Shown here: one piece after another, positions 9,616 to 17,923 of the stretch
Numbering within the stretch: the stretch's first letter is position 1
How the letters are laid out: each line of letters starts with the position of its first letter
Source: IMCC2047 sp041395865
Lineage (GTDB): Bacteria > Pseudomonadota > Gammaproteobacteria > Pseudomonadales > IMCC2047
Length of the DNA stretch: 64,000 nucleotides
Assembly: GCA_041395865.1 (NCBI GenBank)
Contig: JAWKZQ010000003.1
Location: 62,001 to 126,000 of the forward strand
Direction of reading: 5' to 3'
Translations under genes and position numbers: made by a program
The notes under the pieces: generated by a model
Told to the model about the DNA's origin: nothing
What the model saw: the letters and a program-made list of their open reading frames with translations, nothing else
The model's database searches: none

Positions 9616-10446
9616 TTACCCGGCAGCGGGTTTGTTCGGGTCTGAAAGGGACGAGGCTGGTTTTCCCAGCATGCATAGCAATAAAACCAGGCCGGCGCCA
9701 AGCAGGTAGCTGATGACTTGAGCCAGGGAGGGCGTCGCTTCGTAACCAATCAGTGCGTAGAGTAAACGCCCGGCAATGGAGCTCTCAGAAAGCCAGCCGG
9801 AGGTGTTCCAGAGCGCTTGGCTTGAGGATATCCAATCGGCCTGTGTGAGTTGTAATGCTGCCTGGGACAGCATATTGCCGGCAAACATGGCTAACAGTAT
9901 CAATGCGGTTAAACGCATTAGGGAGGGCGGAAGGCTGCGTAACAGGTAATACAGCAGAACACCGATACTGAGACCAATGGCAAAACCAATACTGCTACCC
10001 ATCAGGGCACTTTGCAGCTCAGTTGTCTGGTGGAAAAAGCCGCGCAAATAAACAAGGATTTCAGAACCCTCGACGGTGATGGCACAGGTGATGCTGCCGC
10101 TGGCAGCAATAAACAGCGCATTGCGGACAGCGCGCGAAATCGGTTTGTCGCCATCGGTCTGGTTTTGAGTCACGCGGCGCAGCGATAGGGCAAAGAGGCC
10201 GATAAAAAGGGTGATAGCTGTCTGCAGGGAGGCATTCACAACTTCCTGCCCCACATAATCAAACCACTCGGAAATGCTTGCCATGTTGACTGCGTAGAGC
10301 AGTGATAAAAACAAACCGGCGACCAGCCCGGTAAACAACCAGTTCAAGGATGCACCGCGCTGGTGGTTAATGGTTAACAGCACGGTTATCAGCAGTGCCG
10401 CCTCTAGCGTTTCCTGCAATACAAAAATGACCGAATTAATGAGCAT
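9616..10446 (-). CDS. FTR1-family iron permease
   Basis: A 276-residue inner-membrane permease of the FTR1/EfeU family, which moves ferric or oxidised ferrous iron into the cytoplasm. Seven hydrophobic segments are visible. The two iron-binding Glu motifs are recognisable: QETLEA near residues 11-16 (the usual REXXE with Gln replacing Arg) and VEGSEILVYLRGFF near 125-138. The gene lies 11 bp after the cupredoxin gene and 32 bp before an outer-membrane gene. The cupredoxin partner replaces the multicopper oxidase or EfeO/EfeB partners seen in other FTR1 systems. Its placement at the end of a run encoding a two-component system suggests metal-responsive control. Confidence 0.88.
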   Translation of the reverse strand: MLINSVIFVLQETLEAALLITVLLTINHQRGASLNWLFTGLVAGLFLSLLYAVNMASISEWFDYVGQEVVNASLQTAITLFIGLFALSLRRVTQNQTDGDKPISRAVRNALFIAASGSITCAITVEGSEILVYLRGFFHQTTELQSALMGSSIGFAIGLSIGVLLYYLLRSLPPSLMRLTALILLAMFAGNMLSQAALQLTQADWISSSQALWNTSGWLSESSIAGRLLYALIGYEATPSLAQVISYLLGAGLVLLLCMLGKPASSLSDPNKPAAG

Positions 10447-10457
10447 GTTTGTTCAAC

Positions 10458-10811
10458 CTATTTAACGATCACTTTGCCCTGGGCGGTCTTCGGAAAGAAC
10501 TCGCCGAAAAAGGGGTATTCACCCGGCGGAAGCGGACCGATAAAAATGACGGTTTTACTCTGTCCGCTGATCACCTTTTCACGGTTCAGCTCGTAGCTTT
10601 CAAACTCCTCGGCGGTCGGGTCTTCATTAAGGATAAAGAGTTTAACCTTGGTGTTGGCGGGGATCACCAATTCAGCGGGAAAGAACAGGTGATCCTTGAT
10701 GGTGATCTCATAACTGGGGGTTGCAGCCAGTGCTAATCCGGGCGGCAGCCAGCCGAATAGCAGTAGCAAGATAAGCCGAAAGAAGGTTTTTAAAGGGTAT
10801 GAAATGGACAT
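10458..10811 (-). CDS. Periplasmic cupredoxin-domain protein, partner of FTR1
   Basis: ATG 10811 gives 117 residues: a signal peptide (about 1-29, ending ALA) and a single cupredoxin domain. The domain contains ITIKDHLFFPAELVIPANTKVK, described here in two parts as ITIKDHLFFPA and ELVIPANTKVK, then FILNEDPTAEEFES and PGEYPFFGEFFP near the C-terminus. The classic type-1 copper Cys-His loop is absent; acidic and His residues (DH, EDPTAEEFE) may bind metal instead. Stand-alone cupredoxin plus FTR1 pairs are a known bacterial iron-uptake arrangement. The start lies one base after the histidine-kinase stop, so the pair is cotranscribed with the two-component system. Confidence 0.82.
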   Translation of the reverse strand: MSISYPLKTFFRLILLLLFGWLPPGLALAATPSYEITIKDHLFFPAELVIPANTKVKLFILNEDPTAEEFESYELNREKVISGQSKTVIFIGPLPPGEYPFFGEFFPKTAQGKVIVK

Positions 10812-10812
10812 T

Positions 10813-12147
10813 TTAGTGATACCCTGATGCGCTTGGCGGATTATTAATAACTTTATTAAACAGTATGTTAAAAGATGTACCTGATGTAAAACTTGAGTTT
10901 GTGATGCTGATATCGGCATGATGGAGGTCGGCAATACGTTTAACAATTGCCAGGCCGAGTCCGCAACCTGTTTCCCCGGAAGGGTGCCTGTCGCCGTGAA
11001 TACGGTAAAAACGATCGAAAATTAACGGACGTTGATTCTGGGAAATGCCTGGTCCTGAGTCTTCGACACTGAGCAACACACGGTTATCGACCGGCTCGAG
11101 GCGAACCTTGATTTGCCCGTTTTCGGGCGTGTATTTATTGGCATTGCTCAACAGGTTTATCAGCAGGGTTTTAAGCGCAAAGTTATCGCCCATGATGGCG
11201 CAATTCGTTCCTTCGAATTCGAGCTGTTGGTTTTTTTTGTCAAACTGGGGATACGCCTCGGCCAGGACTTCTTCGGTTAGCGCTTTGAGATCAATCGGCG
11301 TGAAAGTGGCGTTGTATTGATCGGGCGAGTTGCGGTACAGGGACAGGATTTGCTCAACAATGTGTTCAAGCCGCTGGGCCGTGAGCTCGACCTCACGGGC
11401 TGCCGTCGAATCACCGAGGGCTTTGCGGATGTTATAGAGCTGTACCTTTAACGTGCTGATGGGGGTTCTGAGTTCATGGGCTGCATCGGAAGCAAACTGT
11501 TTTTCCCGTTGCAAGGAGGTTTCGAGTCGTTCCAGCAAGCCATTGGAGGAGGCGACAATCTGCGCCAGTTCCTGCTGCGGGGCTTGAAGGGATAGGGGGC
11601 TCAGGTCGTTGGGCTGTTTGTTTGCCATTTCGTGGGCAAGCCGGCGCAGCGGTTTCAACCCGTGACTGACAATCAGCCAGATCAGCAGCCCCACGATCGG
11701 CAATCCGATTAAAATTGGCATAATGGATTGCAGAATAACGTTTTCAGCCAGGGTAAAACGCAAATCCTTTCGTTCCGCCGCCAGGACCCAGTAACCGGTT
11801 TCCGGGTCGTGGTAGGAAACCGTTCGCCAACGGTAGCCATCGAAATTGGCATGATCAAAGCCTGGGCTGAAACGGCTGATAGGCGTGTCAGGCGTGTTGG
11901 AGGAGGCGGCTAAAAGCAGTTTGTCCTGCCACACCTGGAAAGCAAGATGGCTTTGATGATCAATATTGGTGGCGGTATTTTCCGTATGGATATTGGCAAT
12001 GATACGTGCTGTTTCCAGCAGTTTCTGGTCAAAAAGCTGCTCGGCCTGCTGCATACTGGACTGGTATCCGCGCAGCGCGGCAACGAAGTTAAACAGGGTA
12101 AAAACGGCGAGAATCACAACAACCAGGAAAATCCTGATGGATCTCAT
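10813..12147 (-). CDS. Sensor histidine kinase, QseC/PmrB-like
   Basis: A 444-residue membrane kinase. The first transmembrane helix is near residues 6-25, followed by a periplasmic sensor of about 115 residues and a second helix near 142-161. A HAMP-like linker and the HisKA domain with phospho-acceptor His224 (FASDAAHELRTPIST) come next. The HATPase domain shows the N box (LLSNANKYTP), the G1 box (VEDSGPGIS), FDRFYRI and GCGLGLAIVKRIADLH. The periplasmic domain has no clear ExxE iron motif of PmrB, so its ligand is open. The start overlaps the regulator stop by 4 bases, which couples the pair. It probably phosphorylates the adjacent OmpR-type regulator. Confidence 0.93.
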   Translation of the reverse strand: MRSIRIFLVVVILAVFTLFNFVAALRGYQSSMQQAEQLFDQKLLETARIIANIHTENTATNIDHQSHLAFQVWQDKLLLAASSNTPDTPISRFSPGFDHANFDGYRWRTVSYHDPETGYWVLAAERKDLRFTLAENVILQSIMPILIGLPIVGLLIWLIVSHGLKPLRRLAHEMANKQPNDLSPLSLQAPQQELAQIVASSNGLLERLETSLQREKQFASDAAHELRTPISTLKVQLYNIRKALGDSTAAREVELTAQRLEHIVEQILSLYRNSPDQYNATFTPIDLKALTEEVLAEAYPQFDKKNQQLEFEGTNCAIMGDNFALKTLLINLLSNANKYTPENGQIKVRLEPVDNRVLLSVEDSGPGISQNQRPLIFDRFYRIHGDRHPSGETGCGLGLAIVKRIADLHHADISITNSSFTSGTSFNILFNKVINNPPSASGYH

Positions 12148-12803
12148 GCCGGGTCTACCTTATATCCAACACCACGTACGGTTTTTATGAAATCGCTGCC
12201 CAGTTTTTTTCGCAGGTGGTGTATGTGCACTTCCAGCGCGTTACTGGAAACCTCTTCGCCCCAGTTGTAGAGACGGTTTTCCAGGGTGCTGCGCGTCTGA
12301 ACACGGCCGGCATTTTCCATCAGGCTTTTGAGCAGCATAAACTCTCGCCGTGACAGGTCGAGTTGCTTGTCGTCGAGGGTGACCGTGTTTAACTGGATAT
12401 CCAGCGTTACCCGATCGATCCGGATTTCAGTGCTTTTGGTGGTGCTAAGGCGGCGTTCGAGCACCCGGAGGCGGGCGAACAGCTCCTCCATTTCAAAGGG
12501 TTTTGCCAGGTAGTCGTCGGCACCGCTGTCTAGCCCCGTGATACGGTCATCCAGCTCAGCGCGCGCTGTGAGCACCAGAATTGGCATCTCAACATGTTTT
12601 TTACGCGCCCTTTTCAGAACGTCGATGCCGTCGACATCGGGCAGGCCGAGATCAAGGATAACCACGTCCGGCGGTTCGGTGTCGAGGATATGCAGCGCTG
12701 CTTCACCGGTACCGACGGCGTTCACCGTATTTTGTTGTTCCTGGAGTGCCTGTTGAAGTGCCTTGGCCAGTAAATGATCGTCTTCGACTAACAGTATCTG
12801 CAT
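12144..12803 (-). CDS. OmpR-family response regulator, QseB/PmrA-like
   Basis: A 219-residue regulator. The receiver domain has acidic residues ED at 8-9, phospho-acceptor Asp51 in VILDLGLPDVDG, and the Thr/Lys switch positions (LTARAE, LAKPFEMEEL). A C-terminal winged helix follows (about residues 125-217) with LSRREFMLLKSLMENAGR and the recognition-helix region ALEVHIHHLRKKLG. It belongs to the QseB/PmrA/BasR subfamily, whose members bind direct repeats with an 11-bp period related to CTTAAG-N5-CTTAAG. Three such repeats occur in this window, one upstream of the first gene of its own run, which suggests autoregulation. The gene sits 11 bp after the TPR gene. Confidence 0.93.
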   Translation of the reverse strand: MQILLVEDDHLLAKALQQALQEQQNTVNAVGTGEAALHILDTEPPDVVILDLGLPDVDGIDVLKRARKKHVEMPILVLTARAELDDRITGLDSGADDYLAKPFEMEELFARLRVLERRLSTTKSTEIRIDRVTLDIQLNTVTLDDKQLDLSRREFMLLKSLMENAGRVQTRSTLENRLYNWGEEVSSNALEVHIHHLRKKLGSDFIKTVRGVGYKVDPA

Positions 12804-12814
12804 CGTTATTAAGC

Positions 12815-13465
12815 TTAGAACTCCTGGCGCACCTTGTTCAGTTTTTCAGAAATTTCCTGTTGCCGCCCGGCATCGGCCAGCGGCCTGTCAACCCGTTTGG
12901 GTGCGGCCTGTGCCTTGAGTAGAAAGGTTTCAGCCTCTCGATAACGTCCCTCACTGTACAGGAAATCGGCGTAAAAATAATTGCTATCAATGCCGTTAGG
13001 GTTAATTTCAAGGGCTTTCAGTAACAGGGTCTCGGCCTTGTCATCATCCCCAAAACCAATGGGCCAACCGGGTACGTTAAAGTACAGGGTTCCCAGACTG
13101 GTGTATGCAGAACCCTGCATCGTTTCCGGGTCCAGTTCAATGGATCGTTCCAGGTCGGTTTTGGAGGCTTTTGCCAGTTTCAAGGCACCCAGCCCGCCTT
13201 TGGCTCCAGCATAGGTGGACTTGATAATACCACTCCACAGCCAGGCAGGGGCAGAGTCCGGGTATTTTTTTACAACCCGGGTGGCATCGTAGACCAGTGC
13301 TTCATAGGCGTTTAATTGATCTTTTCCTTCAAGCTGGTAATTAACTTCGGCCCACCGCTTTTGCAGTGTTTGGATATCGCTGTCGACGTCGGCCCAGGCG
13401 GTGCTGGCAGCGAGGCTGATAAGGAGTGTTGCGACAAGTTGCTTACAGGCATTAATCGGATGCAT
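12815..13465 (-). CDS. Secreted tetratricopeptide-repeat protein
   Basis: A 216-residue protein with a signal peptide (about 1-25, ending AWA). The remainder is helical and TPR-like: VVKKYPDSAPAWLWSGI, then SIELDPETMQGSAYTSLGTLYF, described separately as SIELDPETMQGSAY and TSLGTLYF, ALEINPNGIDSNYFYADFLY and EGRYREAETFLLKA. These suggest two to three repeats in the periplasm, where it may act as a scaffold for other products of the run. A central Gly-rich stretch (YAGAKGGLGALKLAKA) is typical of TPR proteins seen beside similar biosynthetic runs. Spacing is 13 bp from the SDR gene upstream and 11 bp to the response regulator. Confidence 0.75.
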   Translation of the reverse strand: MHPINACKQLVATLLISLAASTAWADVDSDIQTLQKRWAEVNYQLEGKDQLNAYEALVYDATRVVKKYPDSAPAWLWSGIIKSTYAGAKGGLGALKLAKASKTDLERSIELDPETMQGSAYTSLGTLYFNVPGWPIGFGDDDKAETLLLKALEINPNGIDSNYFYADFLYSEGRYREAETFLLKAQAAPKRVDRPLADAGRQQEISEKLNKVRQEF

Positions 13466-13478
13466 GGTAGACCCTCTT

Positions 13479-14261
13479 TTACTGCTGGGAAAATTTATGA
13501 ATAACCGGTAGTTTTTTTACCAGTGCATTGTGTACCAGCCCCGGACAAAGACTGTTCATTCGTACAAAGAGTTTCTCCGGCCAGCCCATATAACGTTGCC
13601 GGGTTTTTCCGGAGAGCAGGCGCAGCACTTCGCCTGCGACCTGTTCGGGCGAGTCGGTGCTATTGCCCAGCTCCTGGTTAAGCGCATTGATGGTGGCTGA
13701 ATTCAGGTCCGTATTGGTTGCACGCGGCGCCAAGTAGCTTACCTTAATGGGGCCGTCGCCCAGCTCTCGTTGCAGAGCCTCGGTGAAGCCTCTGAGCCCG
13801 AACTTGCTGGCACAGTAGGCGGTAAAGCCGGGATGGCCAATGCTGCCGAAGGTCGAACCGATGTTGACAATGGCCGCTTCCTGGTGCTTTTTGAGAATGG
13901 GAATTAAGCGTTGGCAGAGCAGCATGGGCGAGAGCAGGTTGGTGATGATCATCGCCTGGATGCAGGCCGGGTCCTGCCGTTCGTAAAGCTGAAAATCTAG
14001 GACGCCGCAGGCGTTTACATAGAGTTTCAGGTTAACTTTTTGGCAGGCTTCCACCAGGGTGTCGCGCCCTTGCGCCGTATTCATATCGGCGATGACAACC
14101 TGGTGCTCGCCGTTCAGGCTTTGCTTCAGGGTTTCAAGCGTTGCCTGGTTGCGTCCCGCCAGCAACAGGTGTACGCCGGTTTTATCCAGTTCCCGGGCGA
14201 TGGCCTGCCCGATGCCACCGGAGGCGCCCGTTAACAGCAAGTATTTGTTTGCGAGTCTCAT
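13479..14261 (-). CDS. Short-chain dehydrogenase/reductase (SDR)
   Basis: A 260-residue classical SDR. The N-terminus has the Rossmann glycine motif TGASGGIGQAIA near residues 13-24. The basic residue in LLAGRNQ after strand 2 suggests NADPH preference. NACGVLDF replaces the usual NNAG, and the catalytic set is visible as GSTFG (Ser) and YCASK (Tyr-x-x-x-Lys). The hydrophobic C-terminal third (LCPGLVHNALVKKLPVI) may associate with membrane or a lipid substrate. It lies 8 bp after the diiron-protein gene. In the run it could reduce a keto or aldehyde intermediate made from an activated acyl group; that step is inferred. Confidence 0.88.
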   Translation of the reverse strand: MRLANKYLLLTGASGGIGQAIARELDKTGVHLLLAGRNQATLETLKQSLNGEHQVVIADMNTAQGRDTLVEACQKVNLKLYVNACGVLDFQLYERQDPACIQAMIITNLLSPMLLCQRLIPILKKHQEAAIVNIGSTFGSIGHPGFTAYCASKFGLRGFTEALQRELGDGPIKVSYLAPRATNTDLNSATINALNQELGNSTDSPEQVAGEVLRLLSGKTRQRYMGWPEKLFVRMNSLCPGLVHNALVKKLPVIHKFSQQ

Positions 14262-14269
14262 AGGTCACC

Positions 14270-14953
14270 TTAAAAGTTAGCGGCCTGCCCAGCGGGCTGC
14301 TGATGTGAATCGGTGATGTGACGGAAAATGTCCGCATAGAGCCGGTAGAAAATCCTGGCGCTATGGATGATTTGCTGCTGATCTTTTTCGTCTTCGACTT
14401 TGTTCATCAGGTTTTCAAAAAACTTCATGTGTTCGATGTCCAGCGCACCGTGCGAGTAGAGGTAGGAAAACGCTTTGTCAGGTAAACCCAGCGCAGCTTT
14501 GATGCTGTCGGCGGCTTTCTCTGCAACGTTGATGCTGGTCCCTTCCAGCACTTGGACCATGCCGAAGAATGCCACGGGGTTAACGCGTTGAATCGTATCG
14601 TAGGCATAGCAGACCATGAGTTCAGTTGGCAGGCTGGGCTGGCTGCGACGTGCGGCCTCTTTGTCGAAGCCGCAGGCGGCAATGTCGTTGAGAATCCATT
14701 CCTGGTGGCCGATTTCCTCCTCGATATACTCCGCAGTTGCTTCGCGCAGCCATTCTTTGTCCTCGGGAATGCGTGACCCGGCAGCCATCATCAGGGGGAC
14801 GGTGTGTTTGACATGGTGAAAGGCTTCCTGCAGGAAAGCGCGGTATTCCTCCAGGCTAATGGTTCCGTTCAGGGCTTTTTCAATGAGCGGTACGGCCAGT
14901 AACTGTTGGCGTTCCTGCTCGGTCTGTTGTTGCAATTGTTCAAAAAAAGTCAT
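14270..14953 (-). CDS. Heme-oxygenase-like diiron oxidase (TenA/UndA-like)
   Basis: A 227-residue all-helical protein of the TenA/heme-oxygenase-like fold, annotated widely as iron-containing redox enzyme. Candidate diiron ligands are in the places known from UndA-type HDO enzymes: Glu43 with His46/47/50 (LQEAFHHVKH), Glu80 and His83 (EEEIGHQEW), Glu137 (VLEGTS) and Asp172 with His175 (LDIEHMKFF). UndA converts medium-chain fatty acids to terminal alkenes, and relatives cleave C-C or hydroxylate. Retention of all ligand positions argues for oxidative chemistry rather than thiaminase activity. Its AMP-ligase and SDR neighbours point to an acyl or acyl-derived substrate. Confidence 0.82.
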   Translation of the reverse strand: MTFFEQLQQQTEQERQQLLAVPLIEKALNGTISLEEYRAFLQEAFHHVKHTVPLMMAAGSRIPEDKEWLREATAEYIEEEIGHQEWILNDIAACGFDKEAARRSQPSLPTELMVCYAYDTIQRVNPVAFFGMVQVLEGTSINVAEKAADSIKAALGLPDKAFSYLYSHGALDIEHMKFFENLMNKVEDEKDQQQIIHSARIFYRLYADIFRHITDSHQQPAGQAANF

Positions 14954-14962
14954 GGTATTCTC

Positions 14963-15670
14963 CTACTTTCCTGTGGATTCTAAAAAGTGCTGATAGTGAG
15001 CGTTGAGTGCTTGCCAGTCGGTTTCAGTAAAAGCGTTTAGGTGTCTCTTCAGTTGGCTGAGGTCGTGTTCCGCGGCCTGTTTAGACGTTAGCCTCCGGCG
15101 GCACTTTTCGAGGTCAATCAAGGCGATTTCCACTGCGGGTTCAGCAGTGGACTGTTCGACCCGCACAAAAATATGTTTTGGATACAGGCAGCCGTGCTGC
15201 CATTTGAAGTGGTGGAAAAGGCTGAGTGTCCAGGCGAGTTCTTCAATGATCTTGGCCCTGATGCCTTCACTGCCTGCCTGATTCCGACTGGATTCCAGCC
15301 ATTGATCGAGACTGGTAAAGCCGCTTAGGTCATGGGTGACGAGTACGGTTTTCCAGCCTTCCTCTGCTTTTTTCTTGCCACAGTAGAGAATTTCAGGAAC
15401 CTTAATTCCCAACGCCTGGCAGGTATGGATGGCCTCGGCTTCGCGAAACGCTGTGGGACGACCAAAGGGGTGGCGCAGGGAGCGGTGCAGGTGATTAACC
15501 TGTGTTTTCACAAAAACGACACCTGTGCCGGGTTCGTTAATGCGCTTGACGCCGCTGATACCCTGACGGCGATGGTTCGGGGGCTCAACCCAGTCGCCTT
15601 CCCGCTGCCACCAGTACTCGAAGTCTTTTGGGGCATCTGAGGCAATATTCAGCAGCGGTGCGCTTTTCAT
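14963..15670 (-). CDS. InaA/Kdo-kinase-like lipopolysaccharide kinase family protein
   Basis: ATG 15670 gives 235 residues and overlaps the methyltransferase stop as ATGA. A longer frame extends upstream inside the methyltransferase and is rejected. The protein kinase-like fold shows a Lys (GVVFVKTQVNHL), a catalytic-loop equivalent HFKWQHGCLYPKHIFV near residues 155-170, and the metal-binding Asp in IALIDLEKCRR. This matches the InaA/WaaP family, which phosphorylates LPS core sugars or related small molecules. Within a lipid-type gene run it may phosphorylate a glycolipid or an intermediate. The start and the neighbours are clear, the substrate is not. Confidence 0.82.
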   Translation of the reverse strand: MKSAPLLNIASDAPKDFEYWWQREGDWVEPPNHRRQGISGVKRINEPGTGVVFVKTQVNHLHRSLRHPFGRPTAFREAEAIHTCQALGIKVPEILYCGKKKAEEGWKTVLVTHDLSGFTSLDQWLESSRNQAGSEGIRAKIIEELAWTLSLFHHFKWQHGCLYPKHIFVRVEQSTAEPAVEIALIDLEKCRRRLTSKQAAEHDLSQLKRHLNAFTETDWQALNAHYQHFLESTGK

Positions 15671-16392
15671 GGGCGTACTTTTTTCAGGACATAGACGCGC
15701 CACATGGCATAGTAGGGCAGGAAATCGAGCTTTGCTTCGACGCGAAAACCGGCCTGTTCGAATTCGCGTTCGACCTGCGATTGTTTGAGTACGAAGCGAT
15801 TCTTGTTGCTTTGGCTGTCTTTCCTGGCCCGCTTGCGTTCCAGGCGCTTGCGTTTCCATGCCTTAAGGTTGCCATCGACCCAGAGCGAAAGAATCACGCT
15901 ATCGCGACTGACGCGATGAAACTCATTGAGAATTTCTAAACGGTGTTTGCTTTCGTAAATGTGGTGAAACAAGCGCATGCAAAAAATGGAATCAACCGAT
16001 GCGTCGGGCATATCGATGTCAAAGGCCGAGGTTTGGAAGGCTCTGACATTCTTGACGATGTCCCGGGGTTGTGACTGCTGCGCCACCTGGATCATATGCG
16101 GTGAGTTATCCGCCGCGTAAAGTACCCTGTTGGGTGCTTCACTGAGAATTTCCCAGAAGCGTCCGGCGCCACAGGGAAGATCCAGTACGGTCTGTGGCTC
16201 GCCGGCAAGAAGGAGCGCGCGCCTTGCCAGTTGACCGTCGCGCCAGTTTGACAGTCTTCGGGACAGGCCGTCTTGATGCTTTTGGCGATAGTTCTGCGAA
16301 TGATCCAAATCGTACTTTTTAGAAAATTCCAGTTCAGTTGGTTGTTTACTGTCGGCCCCTGAGCCGAGTTTTGTCGAATTTGAGTAAGTCAA
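15667..16392 (-). CDS. Class I SAM-dependent methyltransferase
   Basis: A 241-residue methyltransferase with the SAM-binding motif VLDLPCGAGRFWEIL near residues 69-83, an acidic residue at the end of strand 2 (LYAADNSP) and motif III-like DSIFCMRLFHHI. The N-terminus (about 1-45) is polar and Gln/Lys-rich; a basic patch KAWKRKRLERKRARK near 180-194 is unusual and could bind anionic lipid or RNA. It lies 10 bp after the AMP-ligase and overlaps InaA by 4 bases. It probably methylates a small-molecule or lipid intermediate of the run, which is inferred. Confidence 0.88.
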   Translation of the reverse strand: MTYSNSTKLGSGADSKQPTELEFSKKYDLDHSQNYRQKHQDGLSRRLSNWRDGQLARRALLLAGEPQTVLDLPCGAGRFWEILSEAPNRVLYAADNSPHMIQVAQQSQPRDIVKNVRAFQTSAFDIDMPDASVDSIFCMRLFHHIYESKHRLEILNEFHRVSRDSVILSLWVDGNLKAWKRKRLERKRARKDSQSNKNRFVLKQSQVEREFEQAGFRVEAKLDFLPYYAMWRVYVLKKVRP

Positions 16393-16402
16393 TGGTGAGC
16401 AC

Positions 16403-17923
16403 CTATCCGGTATGAGTTAGCGCATAACCCTTGTGGGTTAAAGGGTTGTCCGATTGGGTATAAAGCGCCTCGATCAATGGACCAAAGCTTGCCTCGATCC
16501 TTTTGCGGCGCGGTCGGCCGTTATCCGTAAACAGGTACTTATCCTGCCTGACTGAGCCTTCCAGGTAGTGCCATTTAACGATGCGAGCGTAATCGGGTAG
16601 TTCGGCGTTTGTTTTGTCAATGAGCCTTTGCAACTGTGGTTGAGCCCCCCCTTTGGCGCTCCAAATCAATGCGACACAATAGGGGCGGGCGTCGCCCAGC
16701 ACCACACACTCGGCAATTTCGTGATGAGCCAGCAGTTCGCTTTCAACCCATTCAGGGCTGATGTTGCGGCCGAAGCTGGAGATCAGCAGGTTCTTTTTAC
16801 GACCGTTGATGACCAGATAACCCTCGTCGTTCAGGTAGCCTAAGTCGCCGGTTGGAATACGCGCCGGGTACCAGCTGTCCGGATCGCCGACATAGCCCAG
16901 CATGGCGTTGCCGGCGACAAGGACTTCGCCATCTTCAATACTGACCTGGAGATGGGGCAGCGGCCTGCCACTGCTGGCCTGATCGTTATGTTCTGGGGTA
17001 TTCAGGCTCACGACCGAGGCGCACTCGGACAGTCCATAGCCCTCATAGGCCGGGATATGCAGTTCGTGGGCACGTGACAGCAGCTTTTCGGAAACACGGG
17101 CTCCTCCCACGGCGACGAATTTCAGCGTTGCGGGTGGCTGCCAGCCGTTTTCGGCGGCACAGACCATGGCCTGGAGTAATTGCGGTGTTGTAATCAGGGT
17201 ATCCGGCTGGTAACGGCTGATGGTTCCAGTAAAAGCCTGCAGGTCGAAGGAGGAGCTGCCACTGAAGCCCAATTCAGCGAGGCTTGGCAGCAGTACTTCG
17301 CCGCCAGCCAGCAGGGTCGAATAAATGCCGGCGACATTTTCCAGCAGCGTGCTGAGGGGAAGCAGGCACAGGTGCCGTGGATTGTTAAGATTGACGGCAT
17401 CGGCAAGCGCCTGAGCCTGACAAGCCAGTTGATCATTACTGAGGCACACCCCTTTCGGTTGTCCGGTGGAGCCGGAGGTAAAGGTCACCTTCTGGGTGTT
17501 GTCAGGCAGCGCTACGGTTTGGCCTGCATGAGCCAATACCCGGAGCTGATAGGGAAAAACCTGCAAACCGGGTTCCAGCGTAACGTTGTCACCTTCAAAG
17601 GCACTAAAAACCTCAGCCTTTTCGCAGAGCACCGCATCCACAGGAATGGTTTTAAGCACATGCTCGATCTGCTGACTGGAGAAAAAGGTCGGTAGGGGTA
17701 CCAGGCAAACGGAAGCCGATTGGCAGGCCAGGTCCGCTGTTATCCAGGCCAGGCTGTTATCGGCATGCAGGGCCAGCCGCTTAATGTGGCGCTGCCTGAG
17801 TTCCTGAGCCAGCAGGGAGCAGTTCTCCTGCAGCTCGCCGTAGGTCAGCCTGCTGTGGGCGTCACTGGCCGCAGGCTGATCGCGCCGTAATTCCGGCTTA
17901 AGCAGAGAGAGGATGTCTGTCAT
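16403..17923 (-). CDS. AMP-binding acyl-CoA/acyl-acyl-carrier ligase
   Basis: A 506-residue ANL-superfamily adenylate-forming enzyme. The P-loop-like motif is FTSGSTGQPKGV near residues 148-159. The A5-type motif YEGYGLSECASVVS is near 291-304, and TGDLGYLNDEGYLVINGRKK (about 354-373) carries the conserved Asp and hinge. The C-terminal catalytic Lys is in RQDKYLFTDNGRPRRKRIE. This pattern fits activation of a fatty or aromatic acid as acyl-AMP. The first 26 bp overlap the hemolysin-family gene, so the two are translationally linked. No carrier protein is encoded nearby, so the acceptor may be CoA, the adjacent enzymes or a shared ACP. Confidence 0.88.
   Translation of the reverse strand: MTDILSLLKPELRRDQPAASDAHSRLTYGELQENCSLLAQELRQRHIKRLALHADNSLAWITADLACQSASVCLVPLPTFFSSQQIEHVLKTIPVDAVLCEKAEVFSAFEGDNVTLEPGLQVFPYQLRVLAHAGQTVALPDNTQKVTFTSGSTGQPKGVCLSNDQLACQAQALADAVNLNNPRHLCLLPLSTLLENVAGIYSTLLAGGEVLLPSLAELGFSGSSSFDLQAFTGTISRYQPDTLITTPQLLQAMVCAAENGWQPPATLKFVAVGGARVSEKLLSRAHELHIPAYEGYGLSECASVVSLNTPEHNDQASSGRPLPHLQVSIEDGEVLVAGNAMLGYVGDPDSWYPARIPTGDLGYLNDEGYLVINGRKKNLLISSFGRNISPEWVESELLAHHEIAECVVLGDARPYCVALIWSAKGGAQPQLQRLIDKTNAELPDYARIVKWHYLEGSVRQDKYLFTDNGRPRRKRIEASFGPLIEALYTQSDNPLTHKGYALTHTG

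Noticed and set aside
15671..15859. N-terminal extension of the InaA-type kinase
   Set aside because: It is inside the methyltransferase gene, is very Arg-rich, and the ATGA overlap at 15667-15670 gives a natural start.
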